Positions 22,791-33,921 of a DNA stretch of 64,000 nucleotides are shown piece after piece. A model generated the notes under the pieces. The model had not been told where the DNA came from, did no database searches, and worked only from the letters and a program-made list of their open reading frames with translations. A program made the translations under genes and the position numbers. Every line of letters starts with the position of its first letter. The first letter of the stretch is position 1. This DNA comes from Diogma glabrata (lineage: Eukaryota; Arthropoda; Insecta; Diptera; Cylindrotomidae), in contig OY856187.1 in the NCBI GenBank assembly GCA_963693315.1, forward strand, positions 423,886,429 through 423,950,428. Reading direction: 5' to 3'.

Positions 22791-23221
22791 AATATTAAAA
22801 ATAATTTAAATACAAAAAGCAGTTATTCCGGAATAAAGAAAAACTCTTTGAAAAAGTTCAAAAGTATGTATTATGAAAATTATTTCAGTAACTGAGTTTT
22901 TACCGCAATAAATTAAGCGATCGGTACGATAGACTAATATAAAGTGTGTTAGTAACCGACTGTTAGGTATGTTTTCCACGTGCTCATACACAGTTTAATT
23001 CAAAACAGCTTTTCATGAATCTCTTAAATACTTTATAAATTAGACAGACAATTAGTGAACAAACACATCCAAACATTTTTATCAGTAAAATTTAAAACTT
23101 ATAAAACAGAGCTTTCAATTAAAAATACATTAAGCTTTCATGAATTGAAAAATGGTAGCATCTTATTGTTACGTAAATAATTTCATTGTGTATAAAAGAA
23201 AAAGTTTTAAAATAAACTCAC

Positions 23222-23307
23222 CCGAGCGCCGAGGAAACGTGCCTCTAGCAATTCTTGTTTTCGAGGGTCTAATGCGGCTTGGAAATGTTCCATTTTAACC
23301 GCAGCAC
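23222..23307 (-). CDS. Tlk: Internal exon of Tousled-like kinase
   Basis: On the minus strand an acceptor TTCTATATTAG and a donor GTGAGT bound 86 nt that read AAVKMEHFQAALDPRKQELL and then EARFLGAR, with no stop. The block LDPRKQELLEARF is the conserved N-terminal segment of Tousled-like kinases (LDPRRQELLEARF in vertebrate TLKs). Those are nuclear serine/threonine kinases that phosphorylate ASF1 in chromatin assembly. The exon enters in phase 1 and leaves in phase 0. The ATG inside the exon may serve as a start in some transcripts. The coiled coils and kinase domain are not recognised in the window, so the gene has long introns and extends beyond it on the left. Confidence 0.82.
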
Positions 23308-24599
23308 CTAATATAGAAAAAAGAAAAAGTTTAAGTTTCTATTAGAATAGTAAAATAAATTAACAATTAAGCTAAAAAATTAAATATTTAATTAAACCGA
23401 AAATATATAAAACTGAATAAAAATCTTCCATTATATCACAGCATGGTTGTCATGACGTGACATCAACCAAAATAGTATAAGTATTACAGGAAAACGGAGT
23501 ATCAAGTTTTTCTCAGATTATTATTAATTTTTTTTTTTTGCATTAATTTATGAAAAAAATATTTGGTTTAAAACAAAACACAATATAGCGCAAACTCAGA
23601 CATAGAAATGAGGTACAAATTTGGAAGCAACTTTACACAGAAATCTAAAACTGAACTCTGTTTTAATTCAAAGGTTTCTTAGAATGTAGTTTCTGTTGCA
23701 TAACGAATTGAATTACAATTAAATAATATACGTCAGTAGAATGAGTCGCAATTTTATCAGTAGTTCTGAGTTCATATGTAGTTTGAGAAAAATTAAAAGA
23801 CCATATCGTCAAACACTACTTAACTTTTATAACTTGCTTTTGTTTTCATATCAATTTTCATCATTTACTATCTTTTAGTAATAACAATATTTGTAGTCTT
23901 ATATATAAATACAAAACCAATTCAACGTTTTATTTTTACACATATTTCATAATAATTAGATCGCAATTTTAAATATGTAGTAAACAATTCAGTTTACTTA
24001 ACACATACTCAAAAAAATACTTAGATTTTGTTGTTTCAGTTATTAAAATAATGTTCATTAAATTAGCTAATAAAACATTCAAATAACCGACAATAATATT
24101 ACGACACTTGATTATTCGGTTGTTGATAAATCTTCACAAAACTTGTTCAAATGTATTTACACTACATATAGTTTGTGGAAATAATACTACAGTTTAACGC
24201 CGAGTAAATTCGTGTATAAATACGAATTAAAAAAAGCAGATGCCATTCACTTAAGAATTGAATATTTTATTAAAGAAAAAATATAAAGCCAAGGTAGACG
24301 AATGAAATTTTAACAGCTAATCTCTTAATATAATCATTAAATGAAGTTCTTATAAGTAAAATATAATCTCGGTTACATTAAGAATTGATTAAGTTTATAT
24401 TTAAGTTTATAATTTGTCAAACTGGACGTATTTTCTAACTTTCTTATACTAAGTTTACACCGTAATAGAAAATAATAGAATGATAGCAAATAGCTATTGA
24501 AGAAAAACGTGTTTTAGACAGAGTTGTAAAAACTTGACCAATTTTGATTTTCCTGAAACTTGGCAAATAAGTAATAAAAACAAAATAAAAGATACAACT
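23308..24599. other. Probable Tlk intron sequence upstream of the exon
   Basis: AT-rich, with no further exon recognised and only short chance frames. Confidence 0.4.
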
Positions 24600-25020
24600 T
24601 ACTTCACAATTTTTTTAAAGTACATAGTTTGATAATAGGAAGACACCCCAACATGCATAAAAAATGAAAATTCTGCCAATCCGATGTAATTTTGAAAATT
24701 AAATTGCTCAAAAAAGGCCATCGGTATCTTTTTTTTAGGTGATTAGTTAATCATTTGAAAAAAAATTAATTAATTGCTTTTGTAATTAATTTTAAACTTA
24801 AAATATTAAAAACCTTTTTAAAGATAGCACTAGGGTCGAAGATCAATTGCAATTTAATTAATTTTTTTTAAACAGTTCTCTATCCTTACTCTAAAATATT
24901 TCAAATTTACAAATAGGCCTTAATTCGTGTTCTTGAGATATTTAATCTCTAAAGATTTTAGTGCGACTAAAAATTTTAATTTTTCATAATTTTTTCAAAC
25001 AACTTCCATTAACAAAAAAT
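24600..25020 (-). repeat. Dispersed repeat, copy 2 (inverted)
   Basis: This is the reverse complement of 5604-6030 block by block: CACCCCAACATGCAT, ATGAAAATTCTGCCAATCCG, TTGAGATATTTAAT and CAAACAACTTCCATTAAC. It is diverged by many small differences. Confidence 0.75.
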
Positions 25021-25237
25021 TTTAACATTTTTTTCAAATCATTTTTAAACACTAGATGTAGATTTTGTTTATTTGTATTGTATTGAAATTGTTTATTTAT
25101 CAGTATTCATCACAAGTAAGCGCGCAGATAATTGTACTAAATTTCAATTCCAATTGTGCAAATAAAATAGTTTGGGGTATAATACATAATAGTGCATGTA
25201 CATAAGATTACTGTTAAATGACATGCAAAGGTATTGA

Positions 25238-25344
25238 ACGCACGTTAATATAAATTTCTATGATCACTCAATACATTTCGTCTTTTTAGGACATCATCAG
25301 GAGTAATAAGGAGTTTTATTTTTAAAATTTATATTAACGTGCGT
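25238..25344. mobile_element. 107-bp inverted-repeat element with a ribozyme-like centre
   Basis: ACGCACGTTAATATAAATT (25238-25256) is mirrored exactly by AATTTATATTAACGTGCGT (25326-25344). The centre, on the minus strand, holds the hammerhead-like core at 25264-25306. Confidence 0.65.
25264..25306 (-). ncRNA. Hammerhead-ribozyme-like core, probably degenerate
   Basis: Read 5' to 3' on the minus strand: TTACTC, then CTGATGA, then TGTCCTAAAAAGAC, then GAAA, then TGTATT, then GAGTGA. TTACTC and GAGTGA can pair over 6 bp (one G-U) as stem I. GTC and GAC can pair as stem II around a CTAAAAA loop. CTGATGA and GAAA are the invariant core strings. Weak points are an unpaired U-C at the base of stem II and a stem III of at most two pairs. 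This fits a worn type-I hammerhead, as found in retroelement-derived repeats. Activity is doubtful. Confidence 0.4.
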
Positions 25345-25359
25345 ATAAAAAAAGTGCTA

Positions 25360-26163
25360 AGCAAATATGTTATTCAACGAATTACGCCAAGAGCCTACGG
25401 CAAAAAGTGTAAACTATAAGAACAATAATTTAAAAATTGTAGCTGAAATAAAAGCCATCTATTTAGATTTAATAAAGAATAAAACTAATGATTTTATACT
25501 GGATTCCAGCTCATAAAGAGATTCTAGGTAATGAAAAATTGGACAAATTAGCTAAATTAACTAGTGGAAAATTTCATTTTTTGTAAAAAAATTACAATTA
25601 CACATTACATTTAACACCACTTTTAATTCGGTGTTACTGCCATTTAGTGACTTCTAGATGAGGATACATGATAGTAGTTCATATATTGATATACTTCAAA
25701 CCAATTATGATATTATTTATAAAGAACGAGAAAAAAAATTTAACGAATGGCAAAGATATTTCATAGAAAAATGTAGAAATACGGGTAAAGAATACTTTTG
25801 TTATCAACCAAGCATTTCAAAAAGTATTTGGTTTTCTGGAGAAATGTCTAGGAGAAATATTATTAATATTGTTAGATTAAAATCTGGTCACTGTTCGGTG
25901 CCCTATCATTAAAATAAATTAAATATAATAGAAAGCAATTCATGAGAATTTGGTGAAGTAGCTGATATTAATCATGTCGTATTAGGATGTAGAAAAAATT
26001 GTTACGAATTTTTATAAAAAAATTATTAAGTATAACTATATAAAGAGTTTACCGACTAATACAAATTTGTTATTTAGTCAAAATTTTATTTTATTTTTAT
26101 TTTTATTTTATTTTTAAAAACTGTCCAAATAAAATTGAACAAAAAAAAAACAACAACAAAGAT
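25360..26163 (+). pseudogene. I/LOA-type LINE 3' end with RNase H
   Basis: VAEIKAIYLDLIKNK is followed, after a frameshift, by ILYWIPAHKEILGNEKLDKL, the RNase H end (W-IPAH-G-GNE pattern) found in I-type LINEs. Downstream, 25658-25912 keeps a frame (MRIHDSSSYIDILQTN ... RRNIINIVRLKSGHCSVPYH). It continues past a stop with GEVADINHVVLGCRKN, the C-terminal cysteine/histidine segment. It ends with an A-run and CAACAACAAA at about 26137-26160. It is 5'-truncated and broken. Confidence 0.75.
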
Positions 26164-27347
26164 TCCAAGGCCTTACCAACAAAGCACCAGCTCACCAAAA
26201 TATTCTATAAATCCTATAAATCGGGTATTTTTTCATCCAGCTGGAAGTTGACCAATGCCCAGCCTGTCCCAAAAAAGGAACGAAATGTAATACTGCAAAT
26301 TATAGACCAATAGTCTTACTCCCAGTCCTGTCTAAAATATACGAGCACTATATTAATTCCCATATATCCAAATTTTTGGAAAACACCATTTGATATCTGA
26401 CAACCAATACGGTTTTAGAAACAAAAGATCAACAACCGATCTATTGAACTGTGTAGCACATCTTTGGAATAGCATACTTGATGAAGAAAATGAAACGTAC
26501 GTTATCGCATTAGACAATTTAAAAGCATTTGATCCAATCTAGCATGTCAACTTGATCAACAAGCTTGTTGCGTACGGTTTTCATCCGGCAGTCATGAATT
26601 TGATTCAAAATTTTTTGTCTAGCCGATACATCTCGGTATCTATAGATGGCTTTTCTTCTGAGTCTAACTTAATTAACGCTGGTGTACCCAAGGCTCAGTT
26701 TTACCTCCTACTTTATTTTTAATTTATATCAACGAGCTGTTGAAAATCACCAGTAACCCAATAAATAGTTTTGCAGATGATAGTCTGCACAAGTCATTCG
26801 TCCCCCTATCTTTAAAGGGTAAAATGTATGAACGTAAACGAGGACCTAGAAAAAGTCGCCGTTTGGGGTGACAAAAATTTGGTCAATTCTAATTCCACCA
26901 AAACACAGCTATTGATTGTTTCCAGATCAAAGACCCGAGTTTCCCAATGATATATCAATTAATATGCGTGACAAACAAATAGACAAATGTGAAAGCATTC
27001 GTTTATTGGGAGTCACAATTTCCACTGACTTACTCTGGAACGATCATATAATGGCCATGACAAAGAGCGCGTCAAGAAACCTCGGCTTCCTCAATAGATG
27101 ACCTCCACATTTATAAGTTCGTCCCTGTATGGAGTATTATTTCCCGTTTGGGGCGCTGCATCTGTTACCATCGTGGTTCTTACTCTGTTCAGCCTTCTGC
27201 TTTGCCTGAATCAATAGTCTCGAGTATCTTCAATCCACAAACAATTAAAAAGAGCGTCCACCATCACCTCAGAACGCATATTGTTGTGGGACCTAGGTCT
27301 TAAAAGGTATCATTTTGTAATTCCTATTACACAACACTTTTTATTTG

Positions 27348-27380
<33 letters not shown>
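26164..27380 (+). pseudogene. LINE D: Jockey/CR1-type reverse transcriptase, many stops
   Basis: It starts in the RT N-terminal region (SSWKLTNAQPVPKK) directly after the CAACAACAAA tail of the previous LINE. Recognisable parts are NQYGFRNKRSTTDLLNCVAH, LKITSNPINSFADDSLHKSF (the FADD catalytic motif) and ESIRLLGVTISTDLLWNDHI. The end reads FNPQTIKKSVHHHLRTHIVV, shared with LINE E (51180-51440). It closes with a poly-A tract at about 27348-27380. Frameshifts and stops run throughout. Confidence 0.85.
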
Positions 27381-27382
<2 letters not shown>

Positions 27383-27479
27383 AAACAAAAATAACACTAA
27401 AATTGAAACAAAAAATTGTGATCTTAAGTCGACCGTCCAAAAACAAAATTTCATTTTGTCGCTGGTCGAGGGTGTTGAA

Positions 27480-28030
27480 TAGGTTAATCGTTCGATTTAT
27501 TTTCAAAAACGTGAGTTTGTTCTCCTGTCCCCACTCTTAACTTCGACCACTATAAAAGAAAAATATTCACGGTTATAGAAAATGTTGTAAAGATTGAACA
27601 CAAACTAAAGGGGTCAGCTTATCAATTAAAATGTTATTTGAAAAGGGTTTGAAGTAAAAATTTCTAAAAAAAAATATTTTTTACTTTGACGGATTATCTT
27701 TGATTTTTGGTTTTCCAGTCCTAAATAATTTTTCTTGCAATTTTCCAAATAGTTTTCGAATTATTTTCAAAAATCTGAATTTTTTTCCTGTCTCACTTAA
27801 CTTCGAACATTACAAAAGAAAAACATTTTTAAAAAATGATGGTTAAAGGAAATGTTGTAAAGATTAAATGAAAACTATAGTGGTCGACTCATTATTTTAA
27901 ATGTTATTCGGAGGGGGCTCAGGGTGGAAATTTTGATAAAAACTTATTTTTAACCTTGACGAGTGGGATGGCATAGGAAACAGGTGATTTTTTTTTTGTA
28001 ATTTGCGAAGGTAGTTTTTGATTTATTTCT
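27480..28030 (+). repeat. Tandem pair of the CTTAACTTCGAACATTA repeat
   Basis: Two diverged units about 260 bp apart share TTATTTTCAAAAA, TCTCACTTAACTTCGAACAT-type words, AAATGTTGTAAAGATT and AAATGTTATT. They follow the tail of LINE D. A third copy lies at 22640-22790. Confidence 0.65.
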
Positions 28031-28430
28031 AAAATTGTGTTTTTAAAAAGAACTATTGTCGTAGAATATTATATACTCGGAACCCTCAACGAACAAGTTA
28101 TATTCGCACTTGTCTGACTTTTTTTAAATGGTTTTCTTGGAAATTTCAGTGCCTGAACATGCGATAACTTTATATTTATGTTACTGTTACCTTAAGAATT
28201 GAATAGGATTTTGTTTCATGAAATAAACTGTGCATAAATGTACATAAAAAAGTAATTTGGATTTTATAAAGACTCTTTAAAGTTTTTTTGTATGAATCCT
28301 TTTATTTCACCAATTTTTTACATGGTTAAAGGATATGATGGAACCAATCTTTTTTTTTCTATGCACTTCATTACTTTTTATACACGGTTTTTTTGGACGG
28401 ATTTTTCTGGAACATATCTACCGTGTAAAA

Positions 28431-28882
<452 letters not shown>

Positions 28883-28945
28883 TTATTTATATATACATAT
28901 ATATTTATATATACATATATATTTATATATATTATATGTATATAT

Positions 28946-30600
28946 AAAAACTTTTCAGAGATAACCTTTTATTATGGTAAAAAATATACTTTCAAAGAGT
29001 TTTATCTAATCACCTGATTAATTTCAAAACAATGGGTATTTTAAACTAATTTTATTTGAAATTATTTTCTAATTATTCACACAACTTTTGTATACGACAC
29101 ACGTAATTTATACAAGTACATAAAAAACTGTATTACGTTGACAAATATAATATCAAAGATTTCATGAAATATTTGTATACAATAAACAGTTTAACTACTT
29201 GATAGAGTGTACAGTTTTACCTTTGTACATGCTATATTATATATTGTCTATATAAAAAACAACATTCTTAAATACCATTCGCACCGTCTAATATATAATA
29301 ACACTGCAGCTAATATACGTATTTTATACATTTTCTTAATTTTTTTATATTTAACGAAATTTTCAATTTTTTATTTGTTTCACTGCCTTGAATAATATTT
29401 CTTTAAAATGAGTGTAAGTATGTGTATATAAGTAAGCACAATAAAACGAAAAAATAACACAATTCAAAGCTTTTTGAAAAAATAACATGTTTTGATAGAG
29501 TAATTTTTTTTTGTAATCATTAATTTAAAATGTACAGTGTGTGAAAAAGAATTGAAGATTTTATCTGATTTTCCTATCTGTTTACTGTATAATCTTAATC
29601 AAAGATGTTTTATTACGTTTGTTTTTAAGTTTTTTTTCGGTTGTTAAAAAGTATTTAATTCAAATATTGGTAAAACGTTTAAAGTTTTAAGTTTTTTTTC
29701 AGTTGTTAAAAAATATTTAATTCAAATATTGGTAAAACATGCTTTTCTTATAACGCAGGCATTTTATGTTTTTGTAAAAAACTTCTTTAATCCATATTGG
29801 TAGGTGTATTATTTTGACTAAATGTTACCTGCACCACTGTCACTAATGTAACGTATTTATCTTGGCATTAAACTTAATTTTAATTAGATTGTTAATTTCT
29901 CCTTCGCAAAGATTTCCAATAAAAGCACAACATCGACAATAGCTGGCACAATGTTTCTAAGACCAAAAATTTTATTTTAAATGCAAATATTTCAATTATT
30001 CGGTTTTTATACTGCAAGCTGAATGAACTATGTATACATTCCTTTTATTTTCAAAAGGTCGCACTTCAAAACTATTTTGTTACATTATTCATGTTATGAA
30101 TATTCTTCTATATCAGAAAATTCCTAGTAGCGTAAAGTGTTGATTTTACAAAAGCTAAAATCACTAAAATGGATCGCATTTTAGAAAAAAGTAATACTAT
30201 ACCTGGATTTTTATTAGTCAGACAATGTAGTCCTGGACACATACATTAAAATTCTAGTGAGTTTGTTTTTTGTTACAATGGGCATTTTTCCTACTGTTAA
30301 AATATTCGTATGACATACATTTATTAAGACGATTGATGAATTTTTCATTAAAGTAAAAAAGATCTAGTTAGTATAACTCTAGCCTCTAATTATCTGGGTA
30401 AATCACAAATGAAGTGTAATAATTATTACCACAAAAACATTTAAAAAATTCAACAATATCAAAATAGTTTGTCGTCGTTTATGATTAAAACATCTCGAAA
30501 ACAGCATAATATTTTTTATCAAAACAAAATTAATTTTTGCCTGAAATAGATTATTTGGGACAAAGGCGCTAACGGCTATATGATACATACTAATTCCTAA
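28946..30600. other. AT-rich stretch, no gene recognised
   Basis: A short direct duplication is visible at about 29628-29680 and 29690-29740 (AAGTTTTTTTTC...TTGTTAAAAA, AATTCAAATATTGGTAAAAC). Nothing coding is recognised. Confidence 0.5.
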
Positions 30601-30785
30601 TTTTTTTTTTTGTAGGGGTTTTATGATCTTTTTTTCCCAGATACCATATCAACCAACTAGGGATTCATAGGATTCAGTTTGAATAAATTAAGTTTCTTTA
30701 ACAAATTTATGAACGCTAACTTTAAAATTTTGAGGATTATCGGCATTTTATGGTATTTGTATTTCCCCTACAATAATTTCGTACT
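30601..30785 (-). pseudogene. Short LINE 3' relic
   Basis: On the minus strand the sequence AAGTTAGCGTTCATAAATTT and the following CCAACTAGGGATT region match the 3' end of the LINE at 22300-22380. It runs into a T-run at 30601-30611, which is the poly-A tail on the other strand. It is a severely 5'-truncated copy. Confidence 0.65.
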
Positions 30786-31082
30786 GAGAAATTGAACGAT
30801 GTTGTTTTTATGTGGTTATATTTATTAACACAGATCAATATATGTTTTGTATTTCAATCTACGTTTAAGGTGGTATGTTATGATTATAATGCTGTTGTCG
30901 ACAAATTAAATGATTCTGTAAAAATCGTAGCAGATATTTTACAGATCAGAGGCTCGAAACAAATATCCAGCTGTAAACACTCCATACCAATATTAACACC
31001 CCAAGCCGCACATATTTGGAACCAATTCTTTCAAAGGTTTTTATATGATATCCTGGTTGATTTTGTAATTCCTATCACATAA
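30786..31082 (+). other. Unidentified open frame
   Basis: A 96-codon frame includes VCYDYNAVVDKLNDSVKIVA and PQAAHIWNQFFQRFLYDI. I do not recognise it. Its composition is less biased than nearby chance frames, so it could be a transposon relic. Confidence 0.2.
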
Positions 31083-31089
31083 CCCTAAT

Positions 31090-32139
31090 TATAAACAAAC
31101 ATTCATACTTTTATCGGTAGATGCCACCCAATAATTTTATTTCACTCCTTCACACTATCCACAAACAATTCAATATAACAACGCAAAAAAATCTTTCAAT
31201 TCTTTTTACTTAAAATCAATATTTTCTACATAAACCAAAACAGATTCCAGCCACTTTCTATGGTTTCAATTCATACCTTTAAGAAAAACAAAACAACAAA
31301 AAACTGATTTATCTTAAGAAAATATAAATATTGTGGATAACTTTTTTATCAAATAAAAGAAAATTCTTACAAAATCAATAAAAAGCTTCTTTTATTTGTG
31401 ATTGTACAGTCAAACTAAGTGAAAATAATTAATGGAAAATTTAAAACAAAATTGTTGTTTTATTTACAAAAACTGTATCAAAACCTAAATATTTTAAATA
31501 TTATATATGTAATCTAATGAAATTGTTTTTTCGTTATTTAAATTATTCGAATGTAAAAGCACATGCGCTGCTCAAAGAAAAACAAGGTTTATTTTCTTTG
31601 GTGTTTTATTAAAGACTTTTTATTTGGCTACAATTGAAAATTGAAGGAAGCAATCTATCCTAAAATTTCGAAAATTTTGATACCTAAATAATTTGATATT
31701 TTGAAATAGAAGATATAGATTATTTTTAAAAAAGAAAATTTGGAGGTGGAAAAAGAATCTTCCAAGCATTTGTTTATTTGAAACCTCAATAACTACAAGT
31801 CCTGGTACTCAAATTCATTAAAACTTGTTATATATGTAATATGTATAAAATTTCCAATATGTATTTTGCATTCGAACTCAGTTTATTCCTAGTTTGTTTT
31901 AAATATATTTTGTAATAAATTTTTCTTTAGAAAAGAAAATTATACATAAAGAATAAGAACTTTTCTGTAGAGGTTGACAACCGTTTCTAATGAACTCTTA
32001 TTCATAGAAATAGAAGTAAATCAAATGAATATTGGACAGATACTCAAAACAGTAAAACTGGTGTATTACCAAAACGGGTGACTGAGAGTTAAAATGATAA
32101 GGATAAATTTTTGTTGCTTTGAAAATTTTATTTATTTTT
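31090..32139. other. AT-rich stretch, no gene recognised
   Basis: No supported feature. Confidence 0.4.
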
Positions 32140-32290
32140 AATTTACGGGTGGGTCAACCCCGCGTACTCCAGTCTTGCTATTGAAATACGAGCAGTCAGG
32201 ATTGGCTCCTAACTGGATAATCCAAAATAACCCACCCGGGTTTTTGGGCAATACATACTTTTAAAAATTCCTGGTGGGTTTTTTTTTTGA
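32140..32290. repeat. Copy of the GGGTGGGTCAACCCCGCGTAC repeat
   Basis: TTTACGGGTGGGTCAACCCC, then GCGTACTCCAGTC, then AATAACCCACCCGGGTTTTT. Related words occur at 39355-39560 (AACCCACCGGGTTGG, AACGTGAGATAT) and 55010-55150 (GGGTGTGATAACCCCACGTA, TTAACGTGAGATATAA). This gives a small dispersed family of at least three degenerate copies. Confidence 0.55.
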
Positions 32291-32429
32291 GTAATATAAT
32301 AATAATTATTTAGAAAACGTTTAATTTTTACTTCACCTAAAGAGAAAAAAAAAATCTTACACTCCCCAAAATTTAGTTTTTCTTTTGTTTTGATTTTTGA
32401 ACCATTTTCTATCTAAATAGCCAATAAAA

Positions 32430-33770
32430 ATTTTGGTGTACGTCTATGTGTGGCTGGGTGGGTGGGTGAGTGACATTCCTACATAGGATCTTGATGAAAC
32501 TTTGGCAAATGATCCAGGTTCACTTGAAAATGGAAGATCTGGATTCATTTCAAATTTGGACAAAATGGCGGGGGGTCTCCCGAACACCTCTAATTTTAAA
32601 TTTAAAATAACTTCTAATCCCGGATTATGATCTTATGGAAACTTTGTTTATAAGGTTTTAGAACTGTTTCCAATATTTCTACATACCAACTTCCGGTTTG
32701 TCACTTCCGGTTAAAAGGTTTTTTTTCAGGTGTTTATCCCTACTGTAGCTGACAATTACCGATCGATTTTCATGAAACGTTGGAAAAAACTTTCAAGTAA
32801 CATGAGCAAGATTTTATCAGCTTTTGGAGTACATTAGATAAAGGGTTGGGGTGTCCACCATACAACAGGTGGTTTTTTTCACAATGTTTTTTATGTTTGT
32901 TGGGAGCATACCACATTCTTATACTTCATTCTGATACTTTGGAAAAAGATGCAGATATGTATGGCAAGAAACATTAGTTTTTGAGCGATATTGAACAAAG
33001 TGGTAGGGGGTTCCCCGCGCACCTGTTTTTTTTATAGCTCAATAAAATCTGTATCTGATAATCTAATTCGATGAAACTTAAAGTACATAAGCATTTAGTA
33101 CAGTTCACAACAGTTCTGCATCCCAACTCCGGTTTTTCACTTCCGGTAAATTTTTTTGTAATTTTTTGAAGTTTTTTCAGTGTGTTTATGCACACTACGG
33201 CCAACAATATTAAAGGTTTCAATTAGCTTGAGAAGATAATTATCATCTTTTGGAACACATTGATCAAAGTGGCGGGGGGTCTACCATACAACTACTAACT
33301 TTTCACATTTTGTTTTTAAAGTTTGTTGGGAGCATATAGACTACATTCATTAATCAATTTTAATGACGCTTTGAAAAAAGATGTAGATTTAAATGACAAA
33401 GAACTGATTAGTTTTTAGACAATATTGGGGGGGCCTCCCGAACACCTGTTTATTGTGTCACCATTTTTTCAATGTTTGTTGGGAGCATACCACATTCGTT
33501 CGTGAATGAATTTTGTTGACACTTTGGAAAAAGATGCAAATATATATGGTAAGGAGCTGATTAGTTTTTGAGCGTTATTTAACAAAGTGGTGTGGGTTCC
33601 CCGAGCACCTGTTTTTTTAAAATCTCAATAGCACCTGTACCTGATAATCGAATTAGATGAAACTTGGTACATAAAAGCATTTAGTACGGTTCACAACAGC
33701 TCTGCATCCCTACTTCCGGTTTGTTACTTCCGGTTAAATTTTTTTTGCTTTTTCTTCGAAATCTATAACA
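32430..33770 (+). repeat. 1.3-kb repeat with internal units of about 440 bp, copy 1
   Basis: CTTCCGGTTTGTCACTTCCG-type blocks occur at 32690, about 33127 and 33713. GTTTGTTGGGAGCATA occurs at about 32897, 33323 and 33475. TTAGTTTTTGAGCGATATTG also recurs. The same blocks are present inverted at 44330-45590. The text resembles worn coding or structured repeat sequence, but no frame stays open. The class is unknown. Confidence 0.8.
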
Positions 33771-33921
33771 TTGGTTAGCCTTTAATTAAAGTATTTGATG
33801 GATATTAGCTCACTATATATCCAGAACACTGTTTCCAGAGCTGTGGTGAAGTCAGCTTATTCATCAGCGTCGCAATATTTTTTTTTAATAAACAAATTCA
33901 ATTACATAGTTTTAGCTTATA

